Source: Polyangiaceae bacterium
GTDB taxonomy: Bacteria; Myxococcota_A; Polyangia; Polyangiales; Polyangiaceae
Assembly: GCA_041389725.1 (NCBI GenBank)
Contig: JAWKRG010000011.1
Coordinates: 1-64,000, forward strand
DNA: 64,000 nt
Direction of reading: 5' to 3'
The stretch's first letter is position 1; each line of letters begins with the position of its first letter. Shown here in pieces: positions 42,157 to 50,819 of the stretch. The notes under the pieces were generated by a model that was not told the origin of the DNA, did not search any database, and saw only the letters and a list, made by a program, of their open reading frames with translations. The translations under genes and the position numbers were made by a program.

Positions 42157-42570
42157 ATGACCCCACGCCATTACCTCACCCTCGGGTTTGCGTTGGCGGT
42201 GTGGGCTTGCGGCCCGCCCGTCATGCCGCCCACTTCTGGACACGCACCGCCCGAAACGGCGCGAGCACCCGCGACCTTGGACGGCGAAGTTCTGGGTGTC
42301 GACGGCAAAAGTCCCGAGACTCAGCTGGCCCAAAGCGTGCGACTGCGACTGCGCACGGATGAGGGCGCCGACGTCGACGTATTGCTGGCTCCCGCCTGGG
42401 TTCTCGATGAAAAGGGCCTTCGCTTCACACCAAAGGAGCGAGTGAAGGTCACGGGAACGAAGCGCACCGAAGGCGGCAAGGAAGTCTTCGAGGCGCAAAG
42501 CGTCAAGCGCGGAAGCGACGTGCTCGACCTGCGCGACTCCGCAGGCAAGCCGCTCTGGGACGCGCGCTGA
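42157..42570 (+). CDS. Small lipoprotein (137 aa)
   Basis: ATG 42157 gives MTPRHYLTLGFALAVWACGP with lipobox VWAC (C18). A Pro/Ala-rich spacer (~20-40) is followed by a compact beta domain of ~90 residues (VRLRLRTDEGADVDVLLAPA; FTPKERVKVTGTKRT). Its strand pattern is that of a small OB-like barrel, as in DNA- or metal-binding NirD/YgiW-type proteins. I cannot name the family with confidence. It stands alone between a Cys-rich lipoprotein and the convergent CoA-transferase gene. Confidence 0.7.
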   Translation: MTPRHYLTLGFALAVWACGPPVMPPTSGHAPPETARAPATLDGEVLGVDGKSPETQLAQSVRLRLRTDEGADVDVLLAPAWVLDEKGLRFTPKERVKVTGTKRTEGGKEVFEAQSVKRGSDVLDLRDSAGKPLWDAR

Positions 42571-42586
42571 GCGGTTCGTTGCGTCG

Positions 42587-44491
42587 TCAGTCGGGTCTGC
42601 GGCTCACCGGAGGGGGCGGATTGGACGCAAAGCTCGGCGGCGGCGCTTCGGGTTCGAAGGTGAGCACCATGCGATAGATGCCACGGTCTAGCTCGGCTCG
42701 CACAGTCATGCCGCTGCGGTGGAAGACGCCAAGCATGTCGCGGTTCGTCGGAAGCACGTCAGCGGTGAAGCCTCGAATTCCGCGATCCTTTGCGATCTCC
42801 GCCATGCGCTGCATCAGCGCGGTGCCGATGCCCTTACCTTGCCAGTCGTCACGGACCACGAAAGCGATGTCCGCCAGGCCCGTCGCCGGATCCACGTCGT
42901 AGCGAGCAATGGCGATGATCTCGGAACTGGTGTCGGTGCCCGACAGCACCACCACCGCCATGTTGCGCTCCCGATCCAGGTCGACCAGTTCGCGGATCTC
43001 CTCGTTGGGGTGCTCGCGCTTGTGCTGCATGAAGCGCTGGTAGGTGCTCTCGTCGCTCAGGCGGTAGAACAGGTCCTGCAGCGTCTCTTCGTCCGCAGCG
43101 CGCGCGGGACGGAACAGGAAGCTGCCCCCGGCGAGCTCCAGGACGCGCTCTTCTTCCCAGGCGTAGATGGCGCGAGGCACGTTTTGCTCCGGGAAGACGT
43201 AGTGGCGCGCCTTGGCCTTGTCGAGCAGCTCCGCGCGGAAGTCGGGATGCGCGATCTCGATCAACGCCGTGGCACGTTGGCGCACGTTCTTGCCCCACAG
43301 ATCTGCGACTCCGTACTCGGTGACCACGTAGCGAACGTCCCCTCGGCTGGTGACGACCCCCGCGCCTTCGTCCAGAGTGGCGACGATGCGACTCATCGTG
43401 CCCTGCTTGGCCGTCGAGGGCAGCGCGATGATCGGCTTGCCGCCGCGACTGCGAGCGGCACCGCGGATGAAGTCGACCTGCCCGCCGATGCCGGAGAAGA
43501 AGCGCCCACGAATGCTGTCCGCCGCCACTTGCCCCGTGACGTCCACCTGCAGGGCCGAGTTTATGGCAATCATCGACTCGTTTTGGGCGATGACGAAGGG
43601 GTCGTTGGTGAAGTCGCTGGGCCGCATCTCCACCAACGGGTTGTCGTCCAGCCAGTCGTAGAGCCGCCGTGTGCCCATGGCGAAGCTGGTGACGATCTTG
43701 CCGGGCAAGAACGTCTTGCGGCGGCCGGTGATGACACCAGCTTCGACCAGATCGATCACGCTGTCGCTCAGCATCTCCGTGTGGACGCCCAAGTCCGACC
43801 GTCCTTGCAGCGCCTCGATCACCGCGTGGGGAATCCGCCCGATGCCGGTCTGTAGCGTCGCACCGTCGGGGATCAAACTGGCCACGTGTCGTCCGATTTC
43901 GCGGCACACGTCATCCAGAGGCTCGACCTCCAATTCCGGCAAGGGGCGCTCGACGGGCACGAGGACGTCGATGTCGTTCACGTGCAGGAAGGAATTGCCC
44001 AAGGTGCGCGGCATGTACGGGTTCACTTCGGCAATGATCCAGTCTGCCGTGTCCACCGCGGCCCGCACGATGTCCACGGATACCCCGAGGCTGACGTAGC
44101 CATGGGCATCCGGGGGAGAGACCTGAATCAACACGCCGTCGATGCGCACACGTCGAGAACGGATCAGCTCTGGGATCTCCGACAAGAAGACGGACATGAA
44201 ATCGGCGCGGCCCTCTTGCACTGCTTTACGCACGTTGGCGCCGATGAAGAAGGCTACGTGTCGAAACCTGCGTTCCAAACCCGGCGCCACGTAGGGAGCG
44301 GGACCCAAGGTCAGCAGATGGACGATCTCGTTGTCGGCTAGATGGTCGCCGTGCTCCACCAACGCGTTGACGAGGGTGTCGGGCTCGGCCGCGCCCGAGC
44401 CGACCAACATGCGTCGTCCGCGCTGAATGCCGCGCACGGCGTCGCGCGGCGTCTTGATCTTGTCTGCGTACAAATCTCGGTAGTCCAGCAC
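42587..44491 (-). CDS. Acetyl-CoA hydrolase/CoA-transferase fused to a GNAT acetyltransferase
   Basis: 634 aa from GTG 44491, which has an AGGAGAG ribosome-binding site four bases ahead; the frame upstream is not protein-like. Residues 1-430 form an acetyl-CoA hydrolase/4-hydroxybutyrate CoA-transferase: VGSGAAEPDTL, then QTGIGRIPHAV, NESMIAINSALQVDVTGQVA, FFSGIGGQVDFI, VVTSRGDVRYVVTEYGVADL. Residues ~465-610 are a GNAT domain with acetyl-CoA binding VRDDWQGKGIGTALMQRMAE. Such fusions are known in several proteobacteria, where the GNAT part may acetylate lysines or sense acetyl-CoA. The protein is cytoplasmic. The gene is separated from the convergent lipoprotein by 16 bases. Confidence 0.88.
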   Translation of the reverse strand: MLDYRDLYADKIKTPRDAVRGIQRGRRMLVGSGAAEPDTLVNALVEHGDHLADNEIVHLLTLGPAPYVAPGLERRFRHVAFFIGANVRKAVQEGRADFMSVFLSEIPELIRSRRVRIDGVLIQVSPPDAHGYVSLGVSVDIVRAAVDTADWIIAEVNPYMPRTLGNSFLHVNDIDVLVPVERPLPELEVEPLDDVCREIGRHVASLIPDGATLQTGIGRIPHAVIEALQGRSDLGVHTEMLSDSVIDLVEAGVITGRRKTFLPGKIVTSFAMGTRRLYDWLDDNPLVEMRPSDFTNDPFVIAQNESMIAINSALQVDVTGQVAADSIRGRFFSGIGGQVDFIRGAARSRGGKPIIALPSTAKQGTMSRIVATLDEGAGVVTSRGDVRYVVTEYGVADLWGKNVRQRATALIEIAHPDFRAELLDKAKARHYVFPEQNVPRAIYAWEEERVLELAGGSFLFRPARAADEETLQDLFYRLSDESTYQRFMQHKREHPNEEIRELVDLDRERNMAVVVLSGTDTSSEIIAIARYDVDPATGLADIAFVVRDDWQGKGIGTALMQRMAEIAKDRGIRGFTADVLPTNRDMLGVFHRSGMTVRAELDRGIYRMVLTFEPEAPPPSFASNPPPPVSRRPD

Positions 44492-44579
44492 TTGGCTCTC
44501 CTGTCGTGCCGCGGCAAAGCAAGGTCCGTGCGCAGCAAGAATCCCGCGAAAACGCCTGAAAGGCGCGCAGATTTCGCGT

Positions 44580-45539
44580 TCAGGGGCCAGCGAAGCGGTT
44601 CGTGGCCTCAATCAATGCGGAGGTGATGCCGGGCTCCAGCGCCGAGTGGCCTGCGTCGGGAATGACGACTAGCTCCGCTTCTGGCCAGGCGCGATGCAAG
44701 TCCCAAGCGCTGCGAATGGGGCACACCACGTCGTAGCGACCTTGCACGATCACTGCGGGGATGTGCCGAATCTCGTCGACGTCGCGCAGCAGCTGGTCCT
44801 CGCTCTCGAAGAACCCCCGGTTGACGAAGTAGTGAGACTCGATGCGCGCGAAGGCGAGCGCAAACTCGTCCTCGCCGGAGTGCGCGACGTGCGCGGGGTC
44901 CACGTGGAGAAAGCTCGTCGAGGCTTCCCAGATGCTCCAAGCCTTTGCCGCGCGCTGGCGCACGGCGGGGTCTGCGTGCGTCAAGCGCGCGTGATAGGCA
45001 TGCATCAGGTCGTCGCGTTCGCCTTCGGGAATCGGTTCCAGGAACCTCTCCCATGCATCCGGGAAGATCTCGCTGGCACCGAACTGATAGAACCAGCGCA
45101 GCTCGGACTGGCGCAGCATGAAGATGCCACGCAGCACCAGCTCCGTTACGCGCTGCGGGTGCTTTTGCGCGTACGCCAATGCCAGCGTGCTGCCCCAGGA
45201 GCCGCCGAAGACCAGGAACTTCTCGATGCCCAGGCGCGTGCGCAGTGCCTCGATGTCGCTGACTAGGTGCCAGGTCGTGTTCGCGTCCAGGCTGGCGTGG
45301 GGAGTGCTCTGACCGGAGCCTCGCTGATCGAACAGCACGATGCGATAGCGCGCGGGATCGAAGAAGCGACGGTAGCGCGGATCGAGGCCGCCGCCGGGAC
45401 CGCCGTGCAGGAACAGAGCAGGCTTGCCGGCAGGGTTGCCGCACTCTTCGTAGAACACTTCGTGGCCATCACCGACCGCGAGCTTGCCCGTCGCGTACGG
45501 CTCGATCTCGGGAAACAGCTGGTGCGGGGTCGAAGTCAT
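44580..45539 (-). CDS. pip: Proline iminopeptidase (prolyl aminopeptidase)
   Basis: 319 aa alpha/beta hydrolase of the S33 family. Oxyanion-loop HGGPGGGLDPRYRRFFDPA is diagnostic of prolyl aminopeptidases. The nucleophile elbow is GGSWGSTLALAYA (Ser ~113), the acid is in GRYDVVCP (Asp ~270) and the base is in DAGHSALEPG (His ~297). A helical cap (~140-245) has WFYQFGASEIFPDAWE. It removes N-terminal proline from peptides in the cytoplasm. The start at 45539 (MTSTPHQLFPEIEPYATG) matches known enzymes, and length is normal. It lies downstream of, and divergent from, the SseB-like gene. Confidence 0.94.
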   Translation of the reverse strand: MTSTPHQLFPEIEPYATGKLAVGDGHEVFYEECGNPAGKPALFLHGGPGGGLDPRYRRFFDPARYRIVLFDQRGSGQSTPHASLDANTTWHLVSDIEALRTRLGIEKFLVFGGSWGSTLALAYAQKHPQRVTELVLRGIFMLRQSELRWFYQFGASEIFPDAWERFLEPIPEGERDDLMHAYHARLTHADPAVRQRAAKAWSIWEASTSFLHVDPAHVAHSGEDEFALAFARIESHYFVNRGFFESEDQLLRDVDEIRHIPAVIVQGRYDVVCPIRSAWDLHRAWPEAELVVIPDAGHSALEPGITSALIEATNRFAGP

Positions 45540-45631
45540 GGCGCCGACGTTCGCAGAACCCGGGGACTCTGTCGATACCGGTAGCGGTGGCTCGACGAGC
45601 AGGCAGCCCCCGTGCTACGCCGCACGACCCC

Positions 45632-46423
45632 ATGAACGAGCACGGCGGAAATGGTGGTTCGGACCCCAGCGACCTGACGGTGGCAGTGCGTACCGCGCGG
45701 CGCGGCTTTCGCCGCGACGTGGAACTGTTGGTCAAGCTGCTGGATCGCGGCCGGGTGTTCATCCCCTTGGCAAAGTCGATCGCAGGCGTCACCGCAGGGG
45801 AAGAAGTGGAAGCCACCGAGAGCATGGAGATCGCCCCGCACATGCTGGTGGACGACGAAGGCAACGTGTACGCGACCCTGTTCACGCGCACGGAGCTATT
45901 GGAGCCCTTCGCCGAAGAGCTGGAGTGGACGACGGACGACGGCCCCTTGGAGTTCGCTGCCATTCCCGCACGCGCTGCCCTGGAGATGGCCGTGGGGGTG
46001 GTGGACGAAGAAAGCGTCGTGGCGTTGGTGATCAACCCGATGCACGAGTCGGAGCTCATGCTCCGGCGCGACGAACTGCAGAACATCGCCGCCGGCAAAG
46101 CCATCCCGCTGGTGGGCTACGTCAGCGACCTGCCTGAACAAGACTTCGAAGAGACCTTGGTGGCGGAGCGCGACATGCCCAAGGCCTTGTCGGATGCCGT
46201 CGCGGGCTGCTTGGCGGACATGGTGGGAGTGCTGGGCTACGAGCTGTCCTTCACCTTCAACGCCGAGCGCGACGTCGAGCCCCATCCGACGCTGAAAGTA
46301 CGCACCGTGCGGCCCGCGGAGGAGCTGAGCCAGCTCGCTCAGCATATCGTGGAGAGCGTGAAGGACCACGTCCCCGACCCCGGCTACATCGACGTGCTGT
46401 TCGAGCAATCCGACGAGGAATGA
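45632..46423 (+). CDS. SseB-like domain protein
   Basis: 263 aa from ATG 45632. An N-terminal SseB-like fold covers ~15-130 (LLVKLLDRGRVFIPLAKSIA; ATLFTRTELLEPFAEELEWT), followed by a second alpha/beta part with the PMHESELMLRRDELQNIAAG segment. SseB proteins were named for an enhancer of serine sensitivity and also occur as components near secretion systems; the true role is unclear. No membrane segment or signal. The stop overlaps the start of the acyltransferase gene by four bases (ATGA), so the pair is an operon. Confidence 0.78.
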   Translation: MNEHGGNGGSDPSDLTVAVRTARRGFRRDVELLVKLLDRGRVFIPLAKSIAGVTAGEEVEATESMEIAPHMLVDDEGNVYATLFTRTELLEPFAEELEWTTDDGPLEFAAIPARAALEMAVGVVDEESVVALVINPMHESELMLRRDELQNIAAGKAIPLVGYVSDLPEQDFEETLVAERDMPKALSDAVAGCLADMVGVLGYELSFTFNAERDVEPHPTLKVRTVRPAEELSQLAQHIVESVKDHVPDPGYIDVLFEQSDEE

Positions 46424-47250
46424 CGCACCCGGATTTGCTGCGAGCGGGCGAGGGCAAGCTCAGCCCGATGGAAACCGCGCAGATTCGCTGGATCCGCAGC
46501 ACCTTCGAGCCGGGAGCCAAGGACCGCGCCATTCGAGTCTGCCAGCGGCGCATCGGGTCCACTTGGATACATCACTTCACCAAGCACCTGCGCCATGTGC
46601 ACGGCTTGGAGCGCCTGCCCACTCTGGAGCACGGCAAGAGCTACATCCTGGTCTCGAACCATCGCAGCTTCTTCGACCTCTACGTGATCACTGGAGACAT
46701 GGTGCGCCGCGGGCTGAAGCACCGCATCGTCTTTCCCGTTCGCTCCGAGTTCTTCTACGACCGCGCTCTGGGCTTCTTCGTCAACGGAGTGATGAGCTTC
46801 TTTGCGATGTATCCACCGGTCTTCCGCGATCGCAAGCGCGCGGCCCTCAACCTGGCCGGGCTGGACGAGCTGGCTTGGCTGATGCAGCGCGGGGGAGTCT
46901 TGGTGGGGTTGCATCCCGAGGGCACTCGCAAACGCGACGATGACCCCTACACCTTTCTGCCGGCGCAGAGCGGCGTGGGCCGGTTGATCCACAAGAGCGG
47001 CGCGACGGTCATTCCGGTGTTCATCAACGGGCTGATCAACGACCTGCCGCGTCAGGTGTGGAGCAACTTCGACGGCACGGGCAACGACATCCACGTCGTC
47101 TTTGGAGAGCCCGTGGACTTCGGCGAACTGCAGAGCAAGCCCGGTAGCCCCCGCACCTACAAAGCAATGGCCGAACGCTGCATGGAGGTCATCGGGCAGC
47201 TCGGCCAGGAAGAAAAAAGGCACCGCGCAGGTGGGGGCAGCGGATTTTAG
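46420..47250 (+). CDS. 1-acyl-sn-glycerol-3-phosphate acyltransferase (PlsC-like)
   Basis: 276 aa. The four acyltransferase blocks are present: SNHRSFFDLYV (catalytic NHxxxD, ~86-91), FFVNGVMSFFAM with an aromatic stretch before FRDRKR, LVGLHPEGTRKR (EGTR, ~165) and VIPVFINGLIN. A hydrophobic segment around 120 can dip into the membrane. It probably acylates lysophosphatidic acid or a related lipid at the inner membrane. It is co-transcribed with the SseB-like gene. Its last ~30 bases overlap the stem of a minus-strand terminator. Confidence 0.88.
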   Translation: MTHPDLLRAGEGKLSPMETAQIRWIRSTFEPGAKDRAIRVCQRRIGSTWIHHFTKHLRHVHGLERLPTLEHGKSYILVSNHRSFFDLYVITGDMVRRGLKHRIVFPVRSEFFYDRALGFFVNGVMSFFAMYPPVFRDRKRAALNLAGLDELAWLMQRGGVLVGLHPEGTRKRDDDPYTFLPAQSGVGRLIHKSGATVIPVFINGLINDLPRQVWSNFDGTGNDIHVVFGEPVDFGELQSKPGSPRTYKAMAERCMEVIGQLGQEEKRHRAGGGSGF

Positions 47251-47266
47251 CCACCCGCGCGGTGCC
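47213..47266 (-). terminator. Intrinsic terminator for the PilZ/matrixin operon
   Basis: Arms GGCACCGCGCAGGTGG (47219-47234) and CCACCCGCGCGGTGCC (47251-47266) pair at 15 of 16 positions around a 16-base loop. On the minus strand the hairpin is followed by six T (complement of the A-run at 47213-47218), the standard rho-independent form. It sits 27 bp after the stop of the PilZ gene and reaches inside the convergent acyltransferase gene. Confidence 0.8.
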
Positions 47267-47293
47267 CGGGAGTCGGATGAGTCCGAGAGACGC

Positions 47294-47728
47294 TCACTCG
47301 TCGTCGTAGAACATCGGCTCGCGATGGGAGAGGAACTCCTGGATCGCCGCCATGTCTTGCGGCGAGATCTCCACGAAACGAAGGCCTAGTCCGGGCGGGA
47401 CGTTGCTGCGTTCGTTGTACTCGCGCACCCAGCGCACCTCGCCGCGGGCACGAACGGGTTCGGCGAGCCCCGGCAGGTTGAGGGTGACGTCCATGATCTC
47501 GCCCACCGGCTTGAGCATGTGCGTGGCCATGAAGATGCCACCGACGCTCATGTTCTCGATGAAGCCGGCGTAGAAGTTGTGTTCGCTTTCGAAGCTGACG
47601 TCCATCTCCACGGCGTAGCGAGCGTTCACACGCCGGTTGGCCTCGGGTGCCCGACTCGAGAGGCGCTTGATGCGTGCCTCGGGCCAATGGCTGGGTTGGA
47701 CGACTTCGGGTTCCGCTGCTACTGCCAT
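47294..47728 (-). CDS. PilZ-domain protein
   Basis: 144 aa. A short acidic-hydrophobic N-terminus (~1-30) is followed by a PilZ fold: RRVNARYAVEMDVSFES (the RxxxR c-di-GMP-binding loop), NMSVGGIFMAT (the D/NxSxxG half), strands to ~125 (VTLNLPGLAEPVRARGEVRW) and an acidic tail EPMFYDDE. It lacks other domains, like the small PilZ proteins of myxobacteria. The second motif has Asn where Asp is more common, so binding of cyclic di-GMP is likely but not certain. It overlaps the matrixin gene by ten bases, and a strong hairpin terminator follows. Confidence 0.88.
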   Translation of the reverse strand: MAVAAEPEVVQPSHWPEARIKRLSSRAPEANRRVNARYAVEMDVSFESEHNFYAGFIENMSVGGIFMATHMLKPVGEIMDVTLNLPGLAEPVRARGEVRWVREYNERSNVPPGLGLRFVEISPQDMAAIQEFLSHREPMFYDDE

Positions 47729-48837
47729 GTCCTGCTCCTTGCTTGCTTGCCCCGAAGGGGCGTCAACGCGAATCGTTCTAGGGACCCTCTCTCCAGGGTC
47801 AGGCGCACGGCCTGTCCCGCGCGCGGGGTCGCCTCGTGACCGACAATCTGTACGAGCTCGCCAACTTCGCCTCCGTATACGACCACGCGCTCGGGCACGC
47901 GGGCGCAGTCACCGGAGCAGCGCAGCGAAGACAGCGATAGTTCCGAGACGATGATGCCATCCTCGAAGCTCGCGTCGATGCTGGCGACGCGGAGATCTGC
48001 GTCGAAGACCAGATCTGCATCCAGGCGTGCGGAATCCGCAACACTCGGCAGCGCGACGGACACGGCAGCCACGCCCAAAGCGACGGCAGCGCTCGCACGA
48101 CGAGGGCGGCGGCGACGGGTCAGCCCCAGGCCGAGCAGCAGCAGGCCCGCGCTCCAAGTGGGTAGGGAAGCGGGAGCGCCCGCGGCACTGACGCCACATC
48201 CGCCCCCGGAAGCATCGCTCGCTTCGCCGTTCTCGTAGAGCGTTTGCAGCGCGCTGAGGTCTTCCGCGCTCAAGATGCGCTTCTTCACCTCACCAGGCTC
48301 GGTGTATGCATACATCGTCGCATACGTGTGCTCGTAGTCCTCGCCAAGGCCCATCAGATGGCCCATCTCGTGAGTGAGGGTGTTCTGCAGATCGTAGGCG
48401 ACCGGTGAATCCTCTTTCTGCTCTTGCTCACCCACTAGCTTTCGAAAGCGGTACTTGCCGTTGACGATGATGTCCGCGTCGAGAATGGATCCGGTGCTCT
48501 TGGTGTAGGTGGTCACCGTCACCGCCAACGCACCTTTGGCCTGCTCCGCGCCGTCTGGGGCGAAGCGGATCGATGATTCGTTGTCCTTGCCCGGGAAGTA
48601 GCCGATGTCGCCCGCTTCCCCAGTGGTCAACACCAGGTCAGGACAAGACGGTGATGCATTGGCCCAAGCCAAGGCGGCTTGCAGAGCTGCGGAGGTGCCG
48701 CCCAGCTTCTTGAGCTCCATGGACCCGTCCACCACCACGTGAACCTGTTGCGAGTGCCAGCGCGGTGCTGCCACTGCTGCTGGGGCGATACCCAGAGCGG
48801 CAAACATCGCCAGAGGGAACAGACCGCGCCGACTCAC
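47719..48837 (-). CDS. Secreted matrixin-type metalloprotease with internal sorting-like segment
   Basis: 372 aa. Signal peptide ends AAVAA (~24). The zinc site reads HEMGHLMGLGED: the two His and the catalytic Glu of HExxH are present, but the third ligand position carries Glu/Asp rather than His. A Met-turn ATMYAY follows. A MYXO-CTERM-like segment occurs at ~205-245 (GGGCGVSAAGAPASLPTWSA, then GLLLLGLGLTRRRRPRR), not at the C-terminus. A second hydrophobic stretch (SAAVALGVAAVSVALPSVA) and ~110 more residues with an SLRCSGDCAR disulfide follow. A fusion of two exported proteins is the simplest reading. It overlaps the PilZ gene by ten bases. Confidence 0.8.
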   Translation of the reverse strand: MSRRGLFPLAMFAALGIAPAAVAAPRWHSQQVHVVVDGSMELKKLGGTSAALQAALAWANASPSCPDLVLTTGEAGDIGYFPGKDNESSIRFAPDGAEQAKGALAVTVTTYTKSTGSILDADIIVNGKYRFRKLVGEQEQKEDSPVAYDLQNTLTHEMGHLMGLGEDYEHTYATMYAYTEPGEVKKRILSAEDLSALQTLYENGEASDASGGGCGVSAAGAPASLPTWSAGLLLLGLGLTRRRRPRRASAAVALGVAAVSVALPSVADSARLDADLVFDADLRVASIDASFEDGIIVSELSLSSLRCSGDCARVPERVVVYGGEVGELVQIVGHEATPRAGQAVRLTLERGSLERFALTPLRGKQARSRTWQ

Positions 48838-48890
48838 GATCTTCGTGAACGACGCCTGCCCTCACGCCTTGAGGGGGCGCAGCCTCGAAG

Positions 48891-50819
48891 TCACACGTTT
48901 TGTGAGAGCGTGCGTGGGCATGTAGGTGCGCGCACGACCTCGAGCAGCCCCGGCGGATTGAGGCGATCCGCGTGGTCCAGATGGCTTGCGTCCACTCGCA
49001 GTAGCCAACTGCGCGGCGCGATGCCCAGCAGCACGACCAGTGCTGCCAGCACCAGAACCGCGCTGTCACGCGTTTCGTCGGGGTCCGCCTGCAAAGACGC
49101 GCCTCGCAGTTGCTGAACTTCGCGCAGAGCGCCGTGCAGCCCGAGGGCACCTCCAAAACCAAGTGCGATGAGCAGCACGGGCGCAACCCAGGGATGCAGA
49201 GGCAGCGCCGCCACCAGAGTCTCGGACAACGCGACGAAGCCGAGGGTCAGGGGCGCGCCCCCTGCCGTCGCCAGGCCCAGGGCGCGTCCGAGCGCGCGAG
49301 TCACGGGCGAACCGGCCGTCGACGCCGCCAGCACCAACGCCACCGATAGGGAACGAGCGACGACGAGCAGCACGGCCGCTTGCACCGCAGCCCCCGTCAG
49401 GGATCCCAACGCAACAAGCGAAAGACTCGTCAGCACGCTGCCGAGCGCCAGCGTGCGCTCTGCGGCGGAACTCGTGCGCGCTGCGGAGATGGCGCCAAGG
49501 GTCGCACCGACCACGCCCAGCACCGTCACCGCCCGAGCCGCCCAAAGCAAACCCGAGGGCATGACTCCGACGAGCACTCGCAGCAGCATGTAGCCGGCCG
49601 TTGCGCCGACACCGGCCAGCAGAGCGATCTGCACCGGGGTCGATGCGCGCCGCAACAACGCCCGCGCGTAGCCACCGACCAACGGCGCGCCCATGAGCGG
49701 CAACAAGCTCGCCAGCAAGAGCGGCACGATGATCCGCGCTGGGTGGCCCCCAGCGAGGTTGCCCGCATCGACCACGAAGGGCAGTTCGAGAAACGAAGTT
49801 ACCCAGCTGGCGGGTCTGCCATCCAAGAGCAAACCGCTGCACGACTGCCCAAGGACGACCAACGCCATCACGGCGATGAGCGCGGCGGCGGCGGGCAGGT
49901 AGCCGGCCCGCACGCAGTCGAACACCCGGGTCAGTACCAGGACGGTGAGCCACAACACCAGGAAGCCGACGCTCACCGTCAGGACGTCTTGCCCCACCAC
50001 GATCGCGCTGAGGGCCGCTTGCAGCAGCGCCAGTGCGCCCCAGATGCCAGGGCGTGCTTCGCTCCGCCCCACGGCGGCGGCGACCAGGAACAACAAAGGC
50101 AGCAGCAACGCGAAGGTCAGGTTCAGACCATCCAATCCGTACGCTACCTCGACGCCGCCGCTGACGATCCGTCGCGTCAGCCAGTGGAAGCCCTGCCCAC
50201 CATCGTAGCGCGACAGGTTGGGATCGGCGTAGGCGAAAGCAACCGCGGCCAACACGAGCGACGCCAGCGCTCCACCGCCCGCGACCTTGCGCGCCATGTC
50301 CGCCGCCAGGCGGCCGCCCCCGAAGAACAAGAAGAGGGCAACCCCCAGCGGAATGAGCACGAGAGCGAGCGGCAGGTACGGAAGCATGCTGCCGGACACC
50401 CGCGCTACGTCGAACTGGAAACCAAGGGCAACCGGCGCTTCGCCCGCGGCCGTGACCCGCACGTGTCCCGAGAACTGACGCGCTCGGGCGTCACGCGCGG
50501 GGCGATAGGTCACGACGCCCTGGATCTTTCCGCCCGGCGCCAGTTGGACGCTGCTGCGACCGCCATCGAGCTCTACCTTGGTATCGCGAGGAACTGCGGG
50601 CTCGAACTCGCCGCCGGTCCGAATCGTGACTGCGCTGACCTCGATGGGCTCTGCGCTGGTGTTGAGCAGCGAGAAGCTCGCTCGATACTCGGATCCCGAT
50701 CCCATCAATGTCATCGGCGCAGGCCCAGACTCCGGCGTCAGTCTCAGGGGACCACCCCAGCTCAGCAAGGCCACGAGCTGAACCGCGAGGCACGTCAGGA
50801 GCGCTACCAGGCGAGTCAT
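48891..50819 (-). CDS. NuoM-like proton-conducting membrane protein with N-terminal Ig-like domain
   Basis: 642 aa. After a signal-like helix (1-22), residues ~25-130 form a soluble beta-sandwich-like domain (SLLNTSAEPIEVSAVTIRTG; VQLAPGGKIQGVVTYRPARD), unusual for this family. The remaining ~500 residues contain about 13-14 transmembrane helices in the order of NuoM/NuoN antiporter-like subunits (VEVAYGLDGLNLTFALLLPL, which matches the usual GIDGLS motif; IPLLL... LPLMGAPLVGGYARALL). Several family charges are not obvious, so pumping is unproven. It overlaps its NuoL-like partner gene by four bases (ATGA). No other nuo genes except a NuoH-like one are nearby. Confidence 0.77.
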   Translation of the reverse strand: MTRLVALLTCLAVQLVALLSWGGPLRLTPESGPAPMTLMGSGSEYRASFSLLNTSAEPIEVSAVTIRTGGEFEPAVPRDTKVELDGGRSSVQLAPGGKIQGVVTYRPARDARARQFSGHVRVTAAGEAPVALGFQFDVARVSGSMLPYLPLALVLIPLGVALFLFFGGGRLAADMARKVAGGGALASLVLAAVAFAYADPNLSRYDGGQGFHWLTRRIVSGGVEVAYGLDGLNLTFALLLPLLFLVAAAVGRSEARPGIWGALALLQAALSAIVVGQDVLTVSVGFLVLWLTVLVLTRVFDCVRAGYLPAAAALIAVMALVVLGQSCSGLLLDGRPASWVTSFLELPFVVDAGNLAGGHPARIIVPLLLASLLPLMGAPLVGGYARALLRRASTPVQIALLAGVGATAGYMLLRVLVGVMPSGLLWAARAVTVLGVVGATLGAISAARTSSAAERTLALGSVLTSLSLVALGSLTGAAVQAAVLLVVARSLSVALVLAASTAGSPVTRALGRALGLATAGGAPLTLGFVALSETLVAALPLHPWVAPVLLIALGFGGALGLHGALREVQQLRGASLQADPDETRDSAVLVLAALVVLLGIAPRSWLLRVDASHLDHADRLNPPGLLEVVRAPTCPRTLSQNV

